Shown: positions 40,673 to 49,456 of the stretch, piece after piece
Layout of the letters: the number at the start of each line of letters is the position of its first letter
How positions within the stretch are numbered: the stretch's first letter is position 1
Assembly (NCBI RefSeq): GCF_004959925.1
Contig: NZ_SPUW01000001.1
Span: 372,001 to 436,000, forward strand
DNA length: 64,000 bases
Reading direction: 5' to 3'
From: Pseudooceanicola onchidii
GTDB lineage: Bacteria; Pseudomonadota; Alphaproteobacteria; Rhodobacterales; Rhodobacteraceae
Position numbers and translations under genes: made by a program
Notes under the pieces: model-generated
Told to the model about the DNA's origin: nothing
The model's database searches: none
What the model saw: the letters and a program-made list of their open reading frames with translations, nothing else

Positions 40673-41601
40673 TCTGGACCCTGCCGCTTGTCGTGGCGGC
40701 GGGTGTGGCGCTGTGGCTCTGGATGTCCGGCGGGCTGGATTCGCTGGCCGTCTGGGCCGCCGAGGGGCAGCGCGAGGCGCAGAATGCCATCGCCCGAGGC
40801 GTCCGCGCGATCAAGCAGGGCGACCCGGGGGCGCTGGCCGGGCTGATGGGCGTCGCCTTCCTCTATGGTCTGTTCCATGCCGCCGGGCCGGGGCACGGCA
40901 AGCTGCTGATCGGCGGCTACGGGCTGGGCCGTGCGGTCCCGGCGCTGCGACTGTCGGCACTGGCGCTGGCGTCGTCGCTGGCGCAATCAGCCATGGCGGT
41001 CCTGATGGTCGGCGCGGGCCTCGGCCTGCTGGCCTGGACGCGCACGCAGGTGACCGGGCTGGCCGACGGGGCGCTGTCGCTGGTGTCTTACCTCGCCGTG
41101 GCGGGGGTGGGGCTGTGGCTGGTGCTGCGCGGGGTGCGGGGATTGCGGCGACCGGGTGCGGCCTGCGGGCACGCGGCTCACCACGACCACGACACCCCCC
41201 ATCATCACCATCATGACGAGACCTGTCCGACCTGCGGCCACGCCCACGGCCCGACACCCGCGCAGGCAGAACAGGTTCACAGCCTGCGCGATGCCCTGGT
41301 GCTTGTGGGCGCGGTGGCGATCCGGCCCTGCACCGGCGCGCTGTTCCTGCTGATCATCACCTGGCGGATGGGGATCTTTCCGGCCGGGATCGCGGGCACC
41401 TTCGCCATGGGGCTGGGCACCGGGCTGGTCACGGTGATTGCCGCGCTCGCCTCGGTCTGGCTGCGCCGCGCCTCGGTCGACCGTCTGCGTGCCGCCCTGC
41501 CTGATCCCGCCACCGCAGCCCGCATCGCGGCGGCGACCGAACTGGCGGCGGGCGCGCTGGTGGCCTTCGCCGCGCTGTCGCTGGCCATACGGTTGCTTTA
41601 A
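40654..41601 (+). CDS. Nickel/cobalt efflux permease, NicO/RcnA family
   Basis: A 315-residue membrane protein with six to seven hydrophobic segments. The signature FLYGLFHAAGPGHGKLLIGGYGLG is in the first third. A long His-rich cytoplasmic loop (HAAHHDHDTPHHHHHDETC, followed by CGHAHGPTP) lies near residues 173-205, and a second signature AIRPCTGALFLLIIT follows. RcnA-like permeases export Ni2+ and Co2+; the loop probably senses or buffers metal. Overlap with the DUF1007 gene indicates an operon. No metal-responsive repressor gene is adjacent. Confidence 0.9.
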   Translation: MRARGLIWTLPLVVAAGVALWLWMSGGLDSLAVWAAEGQREAQNAIARGVRAIKQGDPGALAGLMGVAFLYGLFHAAGPGHGKLLIGGYGLGRAVPALRLSALALASSLAQSAMAVLMVGAGLGLLAWTRTQVTGLADGALSLVSYLAVAGVGLWLVLRGVRGLRRPGAACGHAAHHDHDTPHHHHHDETCPTCGHAHGPTPAQAEQVHSLRDALVLVGAVAIRPCTGALFLLIITWRMGIFPAGIAGTFAMGLGTGLVTVIAALASVWLRRASVDRLRAALPDPATAARIAAATELAAGALVAFAALSLAIRLL

Positions 41602-41691
41602 GGCCACCATCGGGCGCGCAAGAACGCCCGTGCACCCCGGGCAGGGCGTCCCGTGCTGGACGCATCCCCTGCGCCACCGTATGGGGTCGGC

Positions 41692-43053
41692 ATGATCACC
41701 GCCGCCGCCTTCCGCACCCATGTCCGGGCCCTTCTGACGCTTGGCCTGCCGCTTGTCGGCAGCCACGTCGCGCAGTTCGCGATCACCCTGACGGATGCGG
41801 TGATGCTGGGCTGGTACGACGTGACCGCACTGGCCGCGCAGGTGCTGGCGGGCGGGTTCTTCTTCATCATCTTCATCACCGGGTCGGGCTTTGCCTGGGC
41901 CGTGACGCCGCTGGTGGCCGAAGCCGAGGGGCGCGGTGACACCACGCAGGCCCGGCGCGCCACGCGCATGGCGCTGTGGCTGGTGACGCTTTACACCGCG
42001 CTGACCTTCCCGGTCATGTTCTTCTCGGAACCCATCTTCCGCGCCATCGGTCAGGAAGAGGAGATCGCGATCAGCGCGGGCCTCTACCTGCGGATCGCCG
42101 GCTTCGGGCTGCTGCCCGCCGTCGTGGTCATGGTGTTCAAGAGCTTCCTTTCGGCGCTCGAGATGACTCGGGTGATCCTCTGGGTCACCATCGCGGCGGT
42201 CTTCGTGAATGCGGGCGTGAACTGGCTGCTGATCTTCGGCAACCTCGGCTTCCCCGAACTGGGCATCCGCGGCGCGGCCTGGGCGTCGGTGGTGACCCAG
42301 CTGGCCTCGATGCTGCTGCTGGTCGTCTACATCGTCCGGCGCCTGCCGGAACACACCATGTTCCAGCGCATGTGGCGCCCGGATTGGGAGGCCTTCGGCC
42401 GTGTCTTCGCCCTGGGCGTGCCGATCGGGATGACGACGCTGGCCGAGGTCGGGCTCTTCTCGGCCTCGTCCGTCATGATGGGCTGGCTGGGCGAGGTGCC
42501 GCTGGCCGCGCATGGGATTGCGCTGCAGATCGCCTCGGTCACATTCATGGTGCACCTGGGGCTGTCGAACGCGGCCACGATCCGCGCCGGGCGGGCCATG
42601 GGGCAGGCGGACTGGACCGGCCTGCGCGAAGGCGCGATCACCGCGACGGCCCTGTCGCTCGCGGCGGTCGGGGTGACGGTGGTGATCTTCCTGACCCTGC
42701 CCGAGGCGCTGATCGGCCTGTTCCTGGATCCCGCCGACCCGCAACGCGGCGCGGTGATCGCCATCGGCACCGTGCTGCTGGCGGCGGCGGCGCTGTTCCA
42801 GCTGGTCGATGCGCTGCAGGTACTTGCAATCGGGATCCTGCGCGGCGTTCAGGAAACCCGCGTGCCCATGGTCATCGCCTCGATCAGCTACTGGATCGTC
42901 GGCCTGCCGATCGCCTATGGCCTGGGCTTCCCGGCGGGGCTCGAGGGCGTTGGCGTCTGGCTCGGCCTGGCCGCGGGCCTCGCGGTGGCGGCGGTGCTGC
43001 TGATGCTGTGGTTCTGGCGGCGGGTCTATCCCGGGCTGGTCGCGCGCGGCTGA
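41692..43053 (+). CDS. MATE family multidrug/cation antiporter
   Basis: A 453-residue, 12-helix MATE transporter (NorM-like). It shows LTLGLPLVGSHVAQFAITLTDAVMLGWYD at the start, the typical internal duplication, and GVQETRVPMVIASISYWIVGLPIAYGLGF in the second half. These pumps expel cationic drugs or organic compounds with Na+ or H+ as counter-ion. The GTG-initiated longer frame is rejected in favour of ATG 41692 just before the conserved core. It follows the NicO gene by 90 bases and may share its transcript. Confidence 0.92.
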   Translation: MITAAAFRTHVRALLTLGLPLVGSHVAQFAITLTDAVMLGWYDVTALAAQVLAGGFFFIIFITGSGFAWAVTPLVAEAEGRGDTTQARRATRMALWLVTLYTALTFPVMFFSEPIFRAIGQEEEIAISAGLYLRIAGFGLLPAVVVMVFKSFLSALEMTRVILWVTIAAVFVNAGVNWLLIFGNLGFPELGIRGAAWASVVTQLASMLLLVVYIVRRLPEHTMFQRMWRPDWEAFGRVFALGVPIGMTTLAEVGLFSASSVMMGWLGEVPLAAHGIALQIASVTFMVHLGLSNAATIRAGRAMGQADWTGLREGAITATALSLAAVGVTVVIFLTLPEALIGLFLDPADPQRGAVIAIGTVLLAAAALFQLVDALQVLAIGILRGVQETRVPMVIASISYWIVGLPIAYGLGFPAGLEGVGVWLGLAAGLAVAAVLLMLWFWRRVYPGLVARG

Positions 43054-43072
43054 AGCGCGGCGCGCACCGGCC

Positions 43073-43486
43073 TCAGGCCATGCCGCGCGACTTGAGCACC
43101 CGATCCGCCTTCTTGCGCACCAGCACCGTGCGCAGGTCGTGCATCGCCAGCAGCATCGCGTCCGTCACCAGATCAAGCTGTTCGTCCGTCGCCTTGGACT
43201 GCGCCCAGTGCGCGGTCTGGTTCAGGGTGTCGACGGCACGCAGGATGTCGTCGATGTCGCGGTAGGCGAGCGTTTCGATCCGGTCGTCGACCCAGGTCCG
43301 GATCGCCGCCATGTCGGCCTCGGTCAGCTCTCGGTCACCGTTGGGCTTGATCTCTCCGTTGCGGGTGTTGACGACGGCGATCTGGTCCATCTCGATCCGG
43401 CGGGCGCGGTCGGCGGCGGTGACGCGGAAGACGAAGGCCCCGTTTTCGCGAACGCGGAAGAAATACGGGGGAAGTTCGGTGCTCAT
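43073..43486 (-). CDS. Conserved hypothetical protein, 137 residues
   Basis: A soluble, mostly helical protein without signal peptide. The N-terminal half contains a short beta-rich part (PPYFFRVRENGAFVFRVTAADRARRIEMDQIAVVNTRNGEIKP), and the C-terminal half is helical with a basic end (VRKKADRVLKSRG). No domain is recognised and the function is unknown. It converges with the MATE gene, with 19 bases between stops. Base use matches the neighbours. Confidence 0.7.
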   Translation of the reverse strand: MSTELPPYFFRVRENGAFVFRVTAADRARRIEMDQIAVVNTRNGEIKPNGDRELTEADMAAIRTWVDDRIETLAYRDIDDILRAVDTLNQTAHWAQSKATDEQLDLVTDAMLLAMHDLRTVLVRKKADRVLKSRGMA

Positions 43487-43587
43487 CGCTCGGATCCGTG
43501 TGGTGTCTGGCTACTGTGGCTTTCTGCTATCAGGCCGTCAGGTCCAGTGCCAGCCCGCCGTGCAGGGGCCGGGCGACTGCGTGGGGA

Positions 43588-44172
43588 TCAGCGCCGCTGT
43601 GCCCGCCTGCGCAGCAGACCGACACCGGCAAGGGCCGTCGCCAGCAAAGGCAATCCGGCAGGCAGCGGGACACCGGGCAGGGCGTCGACGACCGTTCCGA
43701 TCAGCTGATGCGGTCCCGAGGTGGTCACGCTGTAGCGGGTCGTGAAGGTATCGCAGGGCGCGGTGGTGCACGTCGACAGGTACACGGAATCCAGATCAAG
43801 CGTCAGCGCGCTGCCGAAGAAGTTCGGTGAATGCAGCCAGACCATATGCTCTTGCGTGAAGTCCGGCCCGGTGCCGGTGCGGGTGAAGCCCACGTATCTC
43901 GGGTAGGTCTGGACCAGTGTCGTGTAGGTGCCTGCACGGCTGTTGTCGCCCGTGCCTGTATCGCCGGTGCCGGTGACCGTGAAAGTCCCGTGCGACGCCA
44001 CGCCGGTCGCCGTGTCGTAATAGAACGACCCACTGAGCGTACCGGGCAACCGGTAGCTGTCGCCGCCAAAGTCCACGGTACTGTCGAGCTTGTAGTGATA
44101 GATCGTCGCCTGCGCCACGGAGGCAACGCAAAGCAGGGCGAGGGCGGGAAGGATCCCGTGAAATAAGCGCAT
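43588..44172 (-). CDS. VPLPA-CTERM sorted exported protein
   Basis: A 194-residue exported protein: signal peptide about 1-22, then a Thr/Gly-rich beta-type domain (TFTVTGTGDTGTGDNSRAGTY) with one pair of cysteines (CTTAPC). The C-terminal tripartite sorting signal is VPLPAGLPLLATALAGVGLLRRRAQRR: VPLPA motif at 168-172, a hydrophobic helix and a basic tail. This is the VPLPA subtype of PEP-CTERM signals recognised by an exosortase in Rhodobacterales. No exosortase is in the window. AGGAGAT precedes the ATG. The biological role is unknown; it is probably surface or matrix associated. Confidence 0.85.
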   Translation of the reverse strand: MRLFHGILPALALLCVASVAQATIYHYKLDSTVDFGGDSYRLPGTLSGSFYYDTATGVASHGTFTVTGTGDTGTGDNSRAGTYTTLVQTYPRYVGFTRTGTGPDFTQEHMVWLHSPNFFGSALTLDLDSVYLSTCTTAPCDTFTTRYSVTTSGPHQLIGTVVDALPGVPLPAGLPLLATALAGVGLLRRRAQRR

Positions 44173-44359
44173 CTGAAATCTCCTGATCGACGGCGCCCGA
44201 AATATGGGGCCTGCCTTGGTCCTAGCAAAAAACGGCATCGCGCGCGACCCTTTGTGAACCGGCGTGGGGGACGGATCATCATGGAATATGTCGCGTGGTG
44301 GCGGATCAGGGTGGTGCGCTGGAAAACCGGACGACGCGGCGCATCACACCGCACTGAAA

Positions 44360-44748
44360 TTATGCGGTCGCAGACGTCTTGTCGTTCTCAAGCACCCGCA
44401 GAAGCGATCCGTCCGCGTCGATCAGGGCGAACATGCGTGGCACCGGCGGGCGGTCCATGATGCCAGTGATCCGGGGAATGGAGGTGTGATCGCGCGGCAG
44501 GTCGAGCGCGCGCCATTCCGCGTGAAACGCCTCGAGATCATCGACCCGGATGCAGGCGCTGAACCAGCTGGATTTCGGGTCGACCTCGGGATGCGGGAAG
44601 AACTCGATCTCCAACGCATCGCGCCGCAGGATCAGCCAGTGATCGTCGCGGTAGTCGACATCGAAGCCCATGCGACCGTAGAAATCCACGGTCGCATCGA
44701 AATCTTTCGCGGGCAGATTGGCGGTGACCCGATCGCCCGCGCCTGCCA

Positions 44749-44749
<1 letters not shown>
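44360..44749 (-). CDS. VOC family protein, bleomycin-resistance-like
   Basis: A 129-residue VOC-fold protein of the Ble/BRP type: VTANLPAKDFDATVDFYGRMGFDVDYRDDHWLIL and the ending RMFALIDADGSLLRVLEN. Ble proteins bind and sequester bleomycin without metal; many chromosomal relatives have unrelated roles. Its ATG overlaps the aspartate aminotransferase stop by one base (TGATG), so it is translated from the same transcript. A resistance function is not implied by sequence alone. Confidence 0.85.
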
Positions 44750-45987
<1,238 letters not shown>

Positions 45988-46038
45988 TCATAGAAGCATC
46001 TGCAAGGCCCCTCAAGCGGGTTCGGAGAGGAAGACGGC

Positions 46039-46434
46039 ATGACCAACGATTCTTACGACTGGTTCAGCGCGGACAGCGCCACCTTCGGCGACAGGCTGGC
46101 CGCCGCGCGCGACGCCGCGGGCATGTCCCAGGCCGACCTCGCCCGCCGCCTGGGTGTCAAGGCCTCGACCCTGCGCGGCTGGGAGGAAGACCAGTCCGAA
46201 CCGCGTGCCAACCGCCTGTCGATGCTCAGCGGCCTTCTGGGCGTATCGCTGCCCTGGCTGCTGACCGGCGAAGGCGAGGGCGTCGAACCGCCCTCGGAGG
46301 CGAGCGAGCTGTCGGGCGACGTATCGGCGATCCTGGCCGAACTGCGCGACCTGCGCGCCGATCTGGACGCCAAGGTCGGCCGGCTCGCGATCCTGGAAAA
46401 GCGCCTGCGCGCGAAACTGAAAGAGGAAGCCTGA
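46039..46434 (+). CDS. XRE family helix-turn-helix regulator
   Basis: A 131-residue regulator. The HTH domain covers about 16-72 (FGDRLAAARDAAGMSQADLARRLGVKASTLRGWEEDQSEPRANRL). A Ser/Glu-rich linker and a C-terminal helix with coiled-coil character (ILAELRDLRADLDAKVGRLAILEKRLRAKL) follow, probably for dimerisation. The target genes are unknown. The stop is linked to sdhE by TGATCCATGG, so both are co-transcribed. It is divergent from aatA, so autoregulation and control of aatA are possible. Confidence 0.87.
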   Translation: MTNDSYDWFSADSATFGDRLAAARDAAGMSQADLARRLGVKASTLRGWEEDQSEPRANRLSMLSGLLGVSLPWLLTGEGEGVEPPSEASELSGDVSAILAELRDLRADLDAKVGRLAILEKRLRAKLKEEA

Positions 46435-46437
46435 TCC

Positions 46438-46707
46438 ATGGCAGAGCCCCGCGAAACCCGTCTCAAGCGGATGCGCATGCGTTCGATGCGCCGGGGCACC
46501 AAGGAAATGGACATCCTGATGATGCGCTTCGCCGAGGCGCATCTGGATGCGATGGACGAGGCCGAGTTGGACCTTCTGGACCGTGTCCTTGAGGAAAACG
46601 ACCAAGATCTCTATCGCTGGATCACCGGCCAGGATGGCGCCCCGGGCGACCTTGCCCCGTTGATCGCGCGCATCGCCGCCGAGGCCGAGCGCGGGCCCGC
46701 TGCATAA
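46438..46707 (+). CDS. sdhE: Succinate dehydrogenase assembly factor SdhE
   Basis: An 89-residue protein of the SdhE/YgfY/SDHAF2 family. The conserved RGTKEMD motif (Arg19-Gly20-x-x-Glu23) contacts the FAD site of SdhA and promotes covalent flavin attachment; a five-helix bundle (LDAMDEAELDLLDRVLEENDQDLYRWITG) follows. It starts three bases after the XRE gene. The sdh operon itself is not in the window. Start and length agree with family standards. Confidence 0.9.
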   Translation: MAEPRETRLKRMRMRSMRRGTKEMDILMMRFAEAHLDAMDEAELDLLDRVLEENDQDLYRWITGQDGAPGDLAPLIARIAAEAERGPAA

Positions 46708-46709
46708 AC

Positions 46710-46786
46710 CGGTTTCGGTTTAACGGTTTTTTCGGTTTTTTCGGTCAGTTTCGGTCCTGCAGCAAGTGACGGAAACGGAAACTGAC
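46710..46786 (+). promoter_or_regulatory. Repeated CGGTTT tract and inverted repeat upstream of ldtR
   Basis: The region has about five CGGTTT-like units (46710-46755). GTCAGTTTC (46744-46752) is an exact inverted match of GAAACTGAC (46778-46786), which ends one base before the ldtR ATG. The arrangement is typical of an autoregulated MarR-family operator overlapping the ribosome binding region. Confidence 0.5.
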
Positions 46787-46787
46787 G

Positions 46788-47288
46788 ATGTCGATGTATG
46801 ACCCCGCGCCGCGCCCGGCAGGACAAGAGGCCTTTCTGGCGACCTATCTGGATTGTCTTTCGCTGGTCGAACGGCTGCACCGGCTGTTGCTGGATGTGAT
46901 CAAGGACGAATTCGAGCGGGTCGGCGTGCTGGACATCAACGCGGTGCAGGCGCTGCTTCTGTTCAACATCGGCGACAACGAGGTGACGGCAGGCGAACTG
47001 CGGACGCGGGGCTACTACCAGGGCTCCAACGTCAGCTACAATCTGAAGAAGCTGGTCGAGATGGGTTACATGCACCACCAGCGGTGCGAAATCGACCGTC
47101 GCTCGGTCCGCGTCCGCCTGACCCCCAAGGGTCGGGAGGTGCGGGAAACCGTCTCGGAACTCTTTGCCCGCCACGCTGACGAAATCGCGCGGCGCGAAAT
47201 TCTGGACGCCGGGGGGATCGACCTGATCACATCCTCCCTCCGCCGCGTCGAACGGTATTGGTCCGATCAGATCCGGTACATCTACTGA
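46788..47288 (+). CDS. ldtR: MarR-family transcriptional regulator LdtR
   Basis: A 166-residue winged-helix protein of the MarR superfamily. It matches LdtR of alphaproteobacteria: LEVRLHR-type N-helix (SLVERLHRLLLDVIKDEFE), recognition helix region ELRTRGYYQGSNVSYNLKKLVEMGYMHHQRCEIDRRSVRVRLTPKG and a C-terminal dimer helix. In Liberibacter, LdtR controls the L,D-transpeptidase gene ldtP and osmotic stress tolerance. No ldtP is adjacent here. An inverted repeat covers its start region. A terminator follows about 120 bases after the stop. Confidence 0.88.
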   Translation: MSMYDPAPRPAGQEAFLATYLDCLSLVERLHRLLLDVIKDEFERVGVLDINAVQALLLFNIGDNEVTAGELRTRGYYQGSNVSYNLKKLVEMGYMHHQRCEIDRRSVRVRLTPKGREVRETVSELFARHADEIARREILDAGGIDLITSSLRRVERYWSDQIRYIY

Positions 47289-47413
47289 TCTGACACGGAC
47301 CCCAGGTCCACCCTTGGTTGGTGTCTGTCCAGAAAGGACTTTGGGAAATGGTTGTGCAGGCACATCCAGTTGGGGCCGTCGCGGGGTGCGATGGCTACGT
47401 GAGTGAAAGGTAG

Positions 47414-47443
47414 CGGGCCGGTGTGTTGACACCGGCCCGTTTG
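47414..47443 (+). terminator. Rho-independent terminator after ldtR
   Basis: CGGGCCGGTGT (47414-47424) pairs perfectly with ACACCGGCCCG (47429-47439) around a GTTG loop and is followed by TTT. It terminates the ldtR transcript; the converging DUF1194 gene lies 100 bases on. Confidence 0.85.
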
Positions 47444-47474
47444 CTGTTGGGCTGTTGGGCTGTTGGGCTGTTGG
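47443..47474. repeat. Four tandem copies of GCTGTTGG
   Basis: Exact 8-base unit repeated four times, followed by degenerate GGTCCGGTGGTCCTG triplet-like sequence, in the 258-base gap between ldtR and the DUF1194 gene. It is a simple tandem repeat prone to slippage and not part of any gene. Confidence 0.9.
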
Positions 47475-47546
47475 GTGGTCCGGTGGTCCTGTGGTCCGGT
47501 GCTTAAGTGACCCGGTGTGTCTCGGCGGGGTTGCTCCGCTCGGTGC

Positions 47547-48278
47547 TCACCGCTCCTGCAAACGCCGCGTGTCGATGTCCGACACGGCCACCACCTGAAG
47601 CTCGCGCAGCAGTTTGCGGACCATCGCGGCCTCGAAGGCCTCGAACCCGGCCGCCGTTTCCAGAAAGGCATCCTCGCCGCGCAGGACGTAGGCGCGGTAA
47701 TAGGCGGTCAGCGCCGCGATCCCCTCGCTGCGGCCTTCGCCGGCCGTGGGCACGGCCTCTCCGATCACCAGGCCATTGACCGTGACCCCGTCCAGCACCG
47801 CGCCGACGGAGCCGGGCAGGGGGCCGGTGTTGGACTTGCCGTCGCCCGACACGTCGATCACCCGCCGCCAGCAATCGGATTGGGCCTGCACCTCGGCCCC
47901 CGCCCGAAGCAGCGCCGCGCCGATGGCCGTCGACAGGTCGGCCTCGACCCGGGCGGTCGCGCGCAGCCGTGCGGCCAGGGCCATCACTGCGGCCACGTCC
48001 GGCAGGTCGACCCAGGGCTGCACGATCCGCTGGAAATCGGGCCCCGACCATTCCATCACGGCTAGCCGGACCGGCGCGCCGGGCATCGCCTCCAGCGCCG
48101 CGACGACCTGCGGATCCAGAAGTGCATTGGCCAGCCCGTCCAGCTGAAGCCGATATTCGCGCTGATCGACCGACCCCGACACATCCAGCGCCAGCATCAG
48201 GGCCTGCCGACACTCCGCCACCGCGCCCGAGGCCGCACCCCAGAGCATCAGCGCGATCGCAGCTAACCGGGCGGCCAT
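47547..48278 (-). CDS. DUF1194 domain protein (VWA-like), second of a tandem pair
   Basis: A 243-residue exported protein: signal peptide about 1-21 and a von Willebrand A-like fold with the MIDAS start DVSGSVD, as in the DUF1194 family, and a later VIDVSGDGKSNTG. It is probably a periplasmic or surface metal-dependent adhesion domain; no function is established. It overlaps the upstream paralogue by 16 bases, so the two form an operon created by duplication. Identity between the pair is moderate, so the duplication is old. Confidence 0.85.
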   Translation of the reverse strand: MAARLAAIALMLWGAASGAVAECRQALMLALDVSGSVDQREYRLQLDGLANALLDPQVVAALEAMPGAPVRLAVMEWSGPDFQRIVQPWVDLPDVAAVMALAARLRATARVEADLSTAIGAALLRAGAEVQAQSDCWRRVIDVSGDGKSNTGPLPGSVGAVLDGVTVNGLVIGEAVPTAGEGRSEGIAALTAYYRAYVLRGEDAFLETAAGFEAFEAAMVRKLLRELQVVAVSDIDTRRLQER

Positions 48279-48961
48279 GCTTGGCCTCCGGTCGATCCCA
48301 GGATCATGCCGCCGACCTCGCGCAGCAGCTTGCGGGCCATTGCGGCCTCAAACTCGTCAAAGGTGCGGGCGACCTCGAGGAACGCGCCCGGGCCGCGCAG
48401 GACCTGGGCCCGGTAGAAGTCGATCAGGCCCGCATCCGCGCCCTCGATGACCAGGCCGTTGACTGTGACATCGTCCAACGGGAAATGCGCATAGGCGCGG
48501 TCGGGCAGGAAGCCTTCGTTGTTCAGCCCGTCGCCCGACACGTCGATCACCCGGCGGTCGCAGGGTGGGGCGGTTTCAAACAATCGTGCTGCATATCCAA
48601 GGGCATAGCCCATGGCGGTCGGGTAATCCTTCCACGACCGCCGCGCCCCTGCGACATGGGCCACCACGCGGTCCAGCGCGGCGGGGCTGTCCAGCGTCGT
48701 CCAATCGAGCATGACGGTCTGCTGGTACCGTCCGCTCCATTCATAGATGGCGAGGCTCACGTGGCCGGGTGCCCCGGTCAGGATCGCCTCGCGGATGTCG
48801 GGGGCATCCAGCGCCCGGGCCAGTCCGTCGCGTTGCAGGGCGTATTCCTGCGCGTCGACCGAGGCCGAGACATCCATCGCCAGCACCAACGCCAGCCGAC
48901 ACTGCGCCGCCGCGGCCGAAGCCTGCAGCACCAGCAGTGCGGCGGCGAGGGCGTGGATCAC
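48263..48961 (-). CDS. DUF1194 domain protein (VWA-like), first of a tandem pair
   Basis: A 232-residue paralogue of the neighbouring gene: signal peptide about 1-20, MIDAS motif DVSASVD, VIDVSGDGLNNEG and the shared ending FDEFEAAMARKLLRE. It begins at GTG 48961 in a GTGA overlap with the glyoxalase-like gene, so three genes are translated in series. The function is unknown. Confidence 0.85.
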   Translation of the reverse strand: MIHALAAALLVLQASAAAAQCRLALVLAMDVSASVDAQEYALQRDGLARALDAPDIREAILTGAPGHVSLAIYEWSGRYQQTVMLDWTTLDSPAALDRVVAHVAGARRSWKDYPTAMGYALGYAARLFETAPPCDRRVIDVSGDGLNNEGFLPDRAYAHFPLDDVTVNGLVIEGADAGLIDFYRAQVLRGPGAFLEVARTFDEFEAAMARKLLREVGGMILGSTGGQAWPPG

Positions 48962-49386
48962 CAGTGCCCCGTGTTTTCCATGCTGGCCCAGGGCTCGGCC
49001 GGTTCAAGCGATCCGCCCTCTTGCAGCAGCTCGATCGAGATATTGTCGGGCGAGCGGACAAAGGCCATGTGACCGTCGCGCGGCGGGCGGTTGATCGTGA
49101 CCCCGGCGTCCATCAGCCGCTGGCACATGTCGTAGATATTCTCGACCCGGTAGGCGAGGTGTCCGAAATGGCGGCTGTCCGAGGGCAGGGCATCGTCGCC
49201 GTCCCAGTTGTAGGTCAGTTCGACCGGCGTGTCCGGCTGACCTTCGGCCGCCATGAAGACCAGCGTGAACCGGCCCTGTTCGTTGTCGATCCGGCGGGTT
49301 TCCTTCAGCCCGAGCAGTTCGAAGAAGGCCATGGTTTTCTCAAGGTCCTTCACGCGGACCATGGTGTGCAGGTAACGAACTTTCAT
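48958..49386 (-). CDS. gloA: Lactoylglutathione lyase (glyoxalase I)-like
   Basis: A 142-residue VOC enzyme. It closely follows glyoxalase I: YLHTMVRVKDLEKTMAFFELLGLKETRR, ELTYNWDGDD, FGHLAYRVENIYDMCQRLMDAGVTINRPPRDG and the final metal-site segment ISIELLQEG. It converts the methylglyoxal-glutathione hemithioacetal to S-lactoylglutathione, using Ni or Zn. The expected metal ligands (His6-type, Glu in ELTYNW, His in FGHLAY, Glu in IELLQ) are visible. ATG 49386 has AAGGAG. First gene of the operon with the two DUF1194 genes. Confidence 0.92.
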   Translation of the reverse strand: MKVRYLHTMVRVKDLEKTMAFFELLGLKETRRIDNEQGRFTLVFMAAEGQPDTPVELTYNWDGDDALPSDSRHFGHLAYRVENIYDMCQRLMDAGVTINRPPRDGHMAFVRSPDNISIELLQEGGSLEPAEPWASMENTGHW

Positions 49387-49456
49387 TGCGGGCTCCTTGT
49401 TGCCGTATCCCACGCAGGATAGGCCCCTTTGCCCGGCTGTCGAGGGGGCAGCGGCG

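Noticed and set aside
47443-47474. CRISPR-like array
   Set aside because: The units are only 8 bases long and directly abut without spacers; it is a simple tandem repeat.
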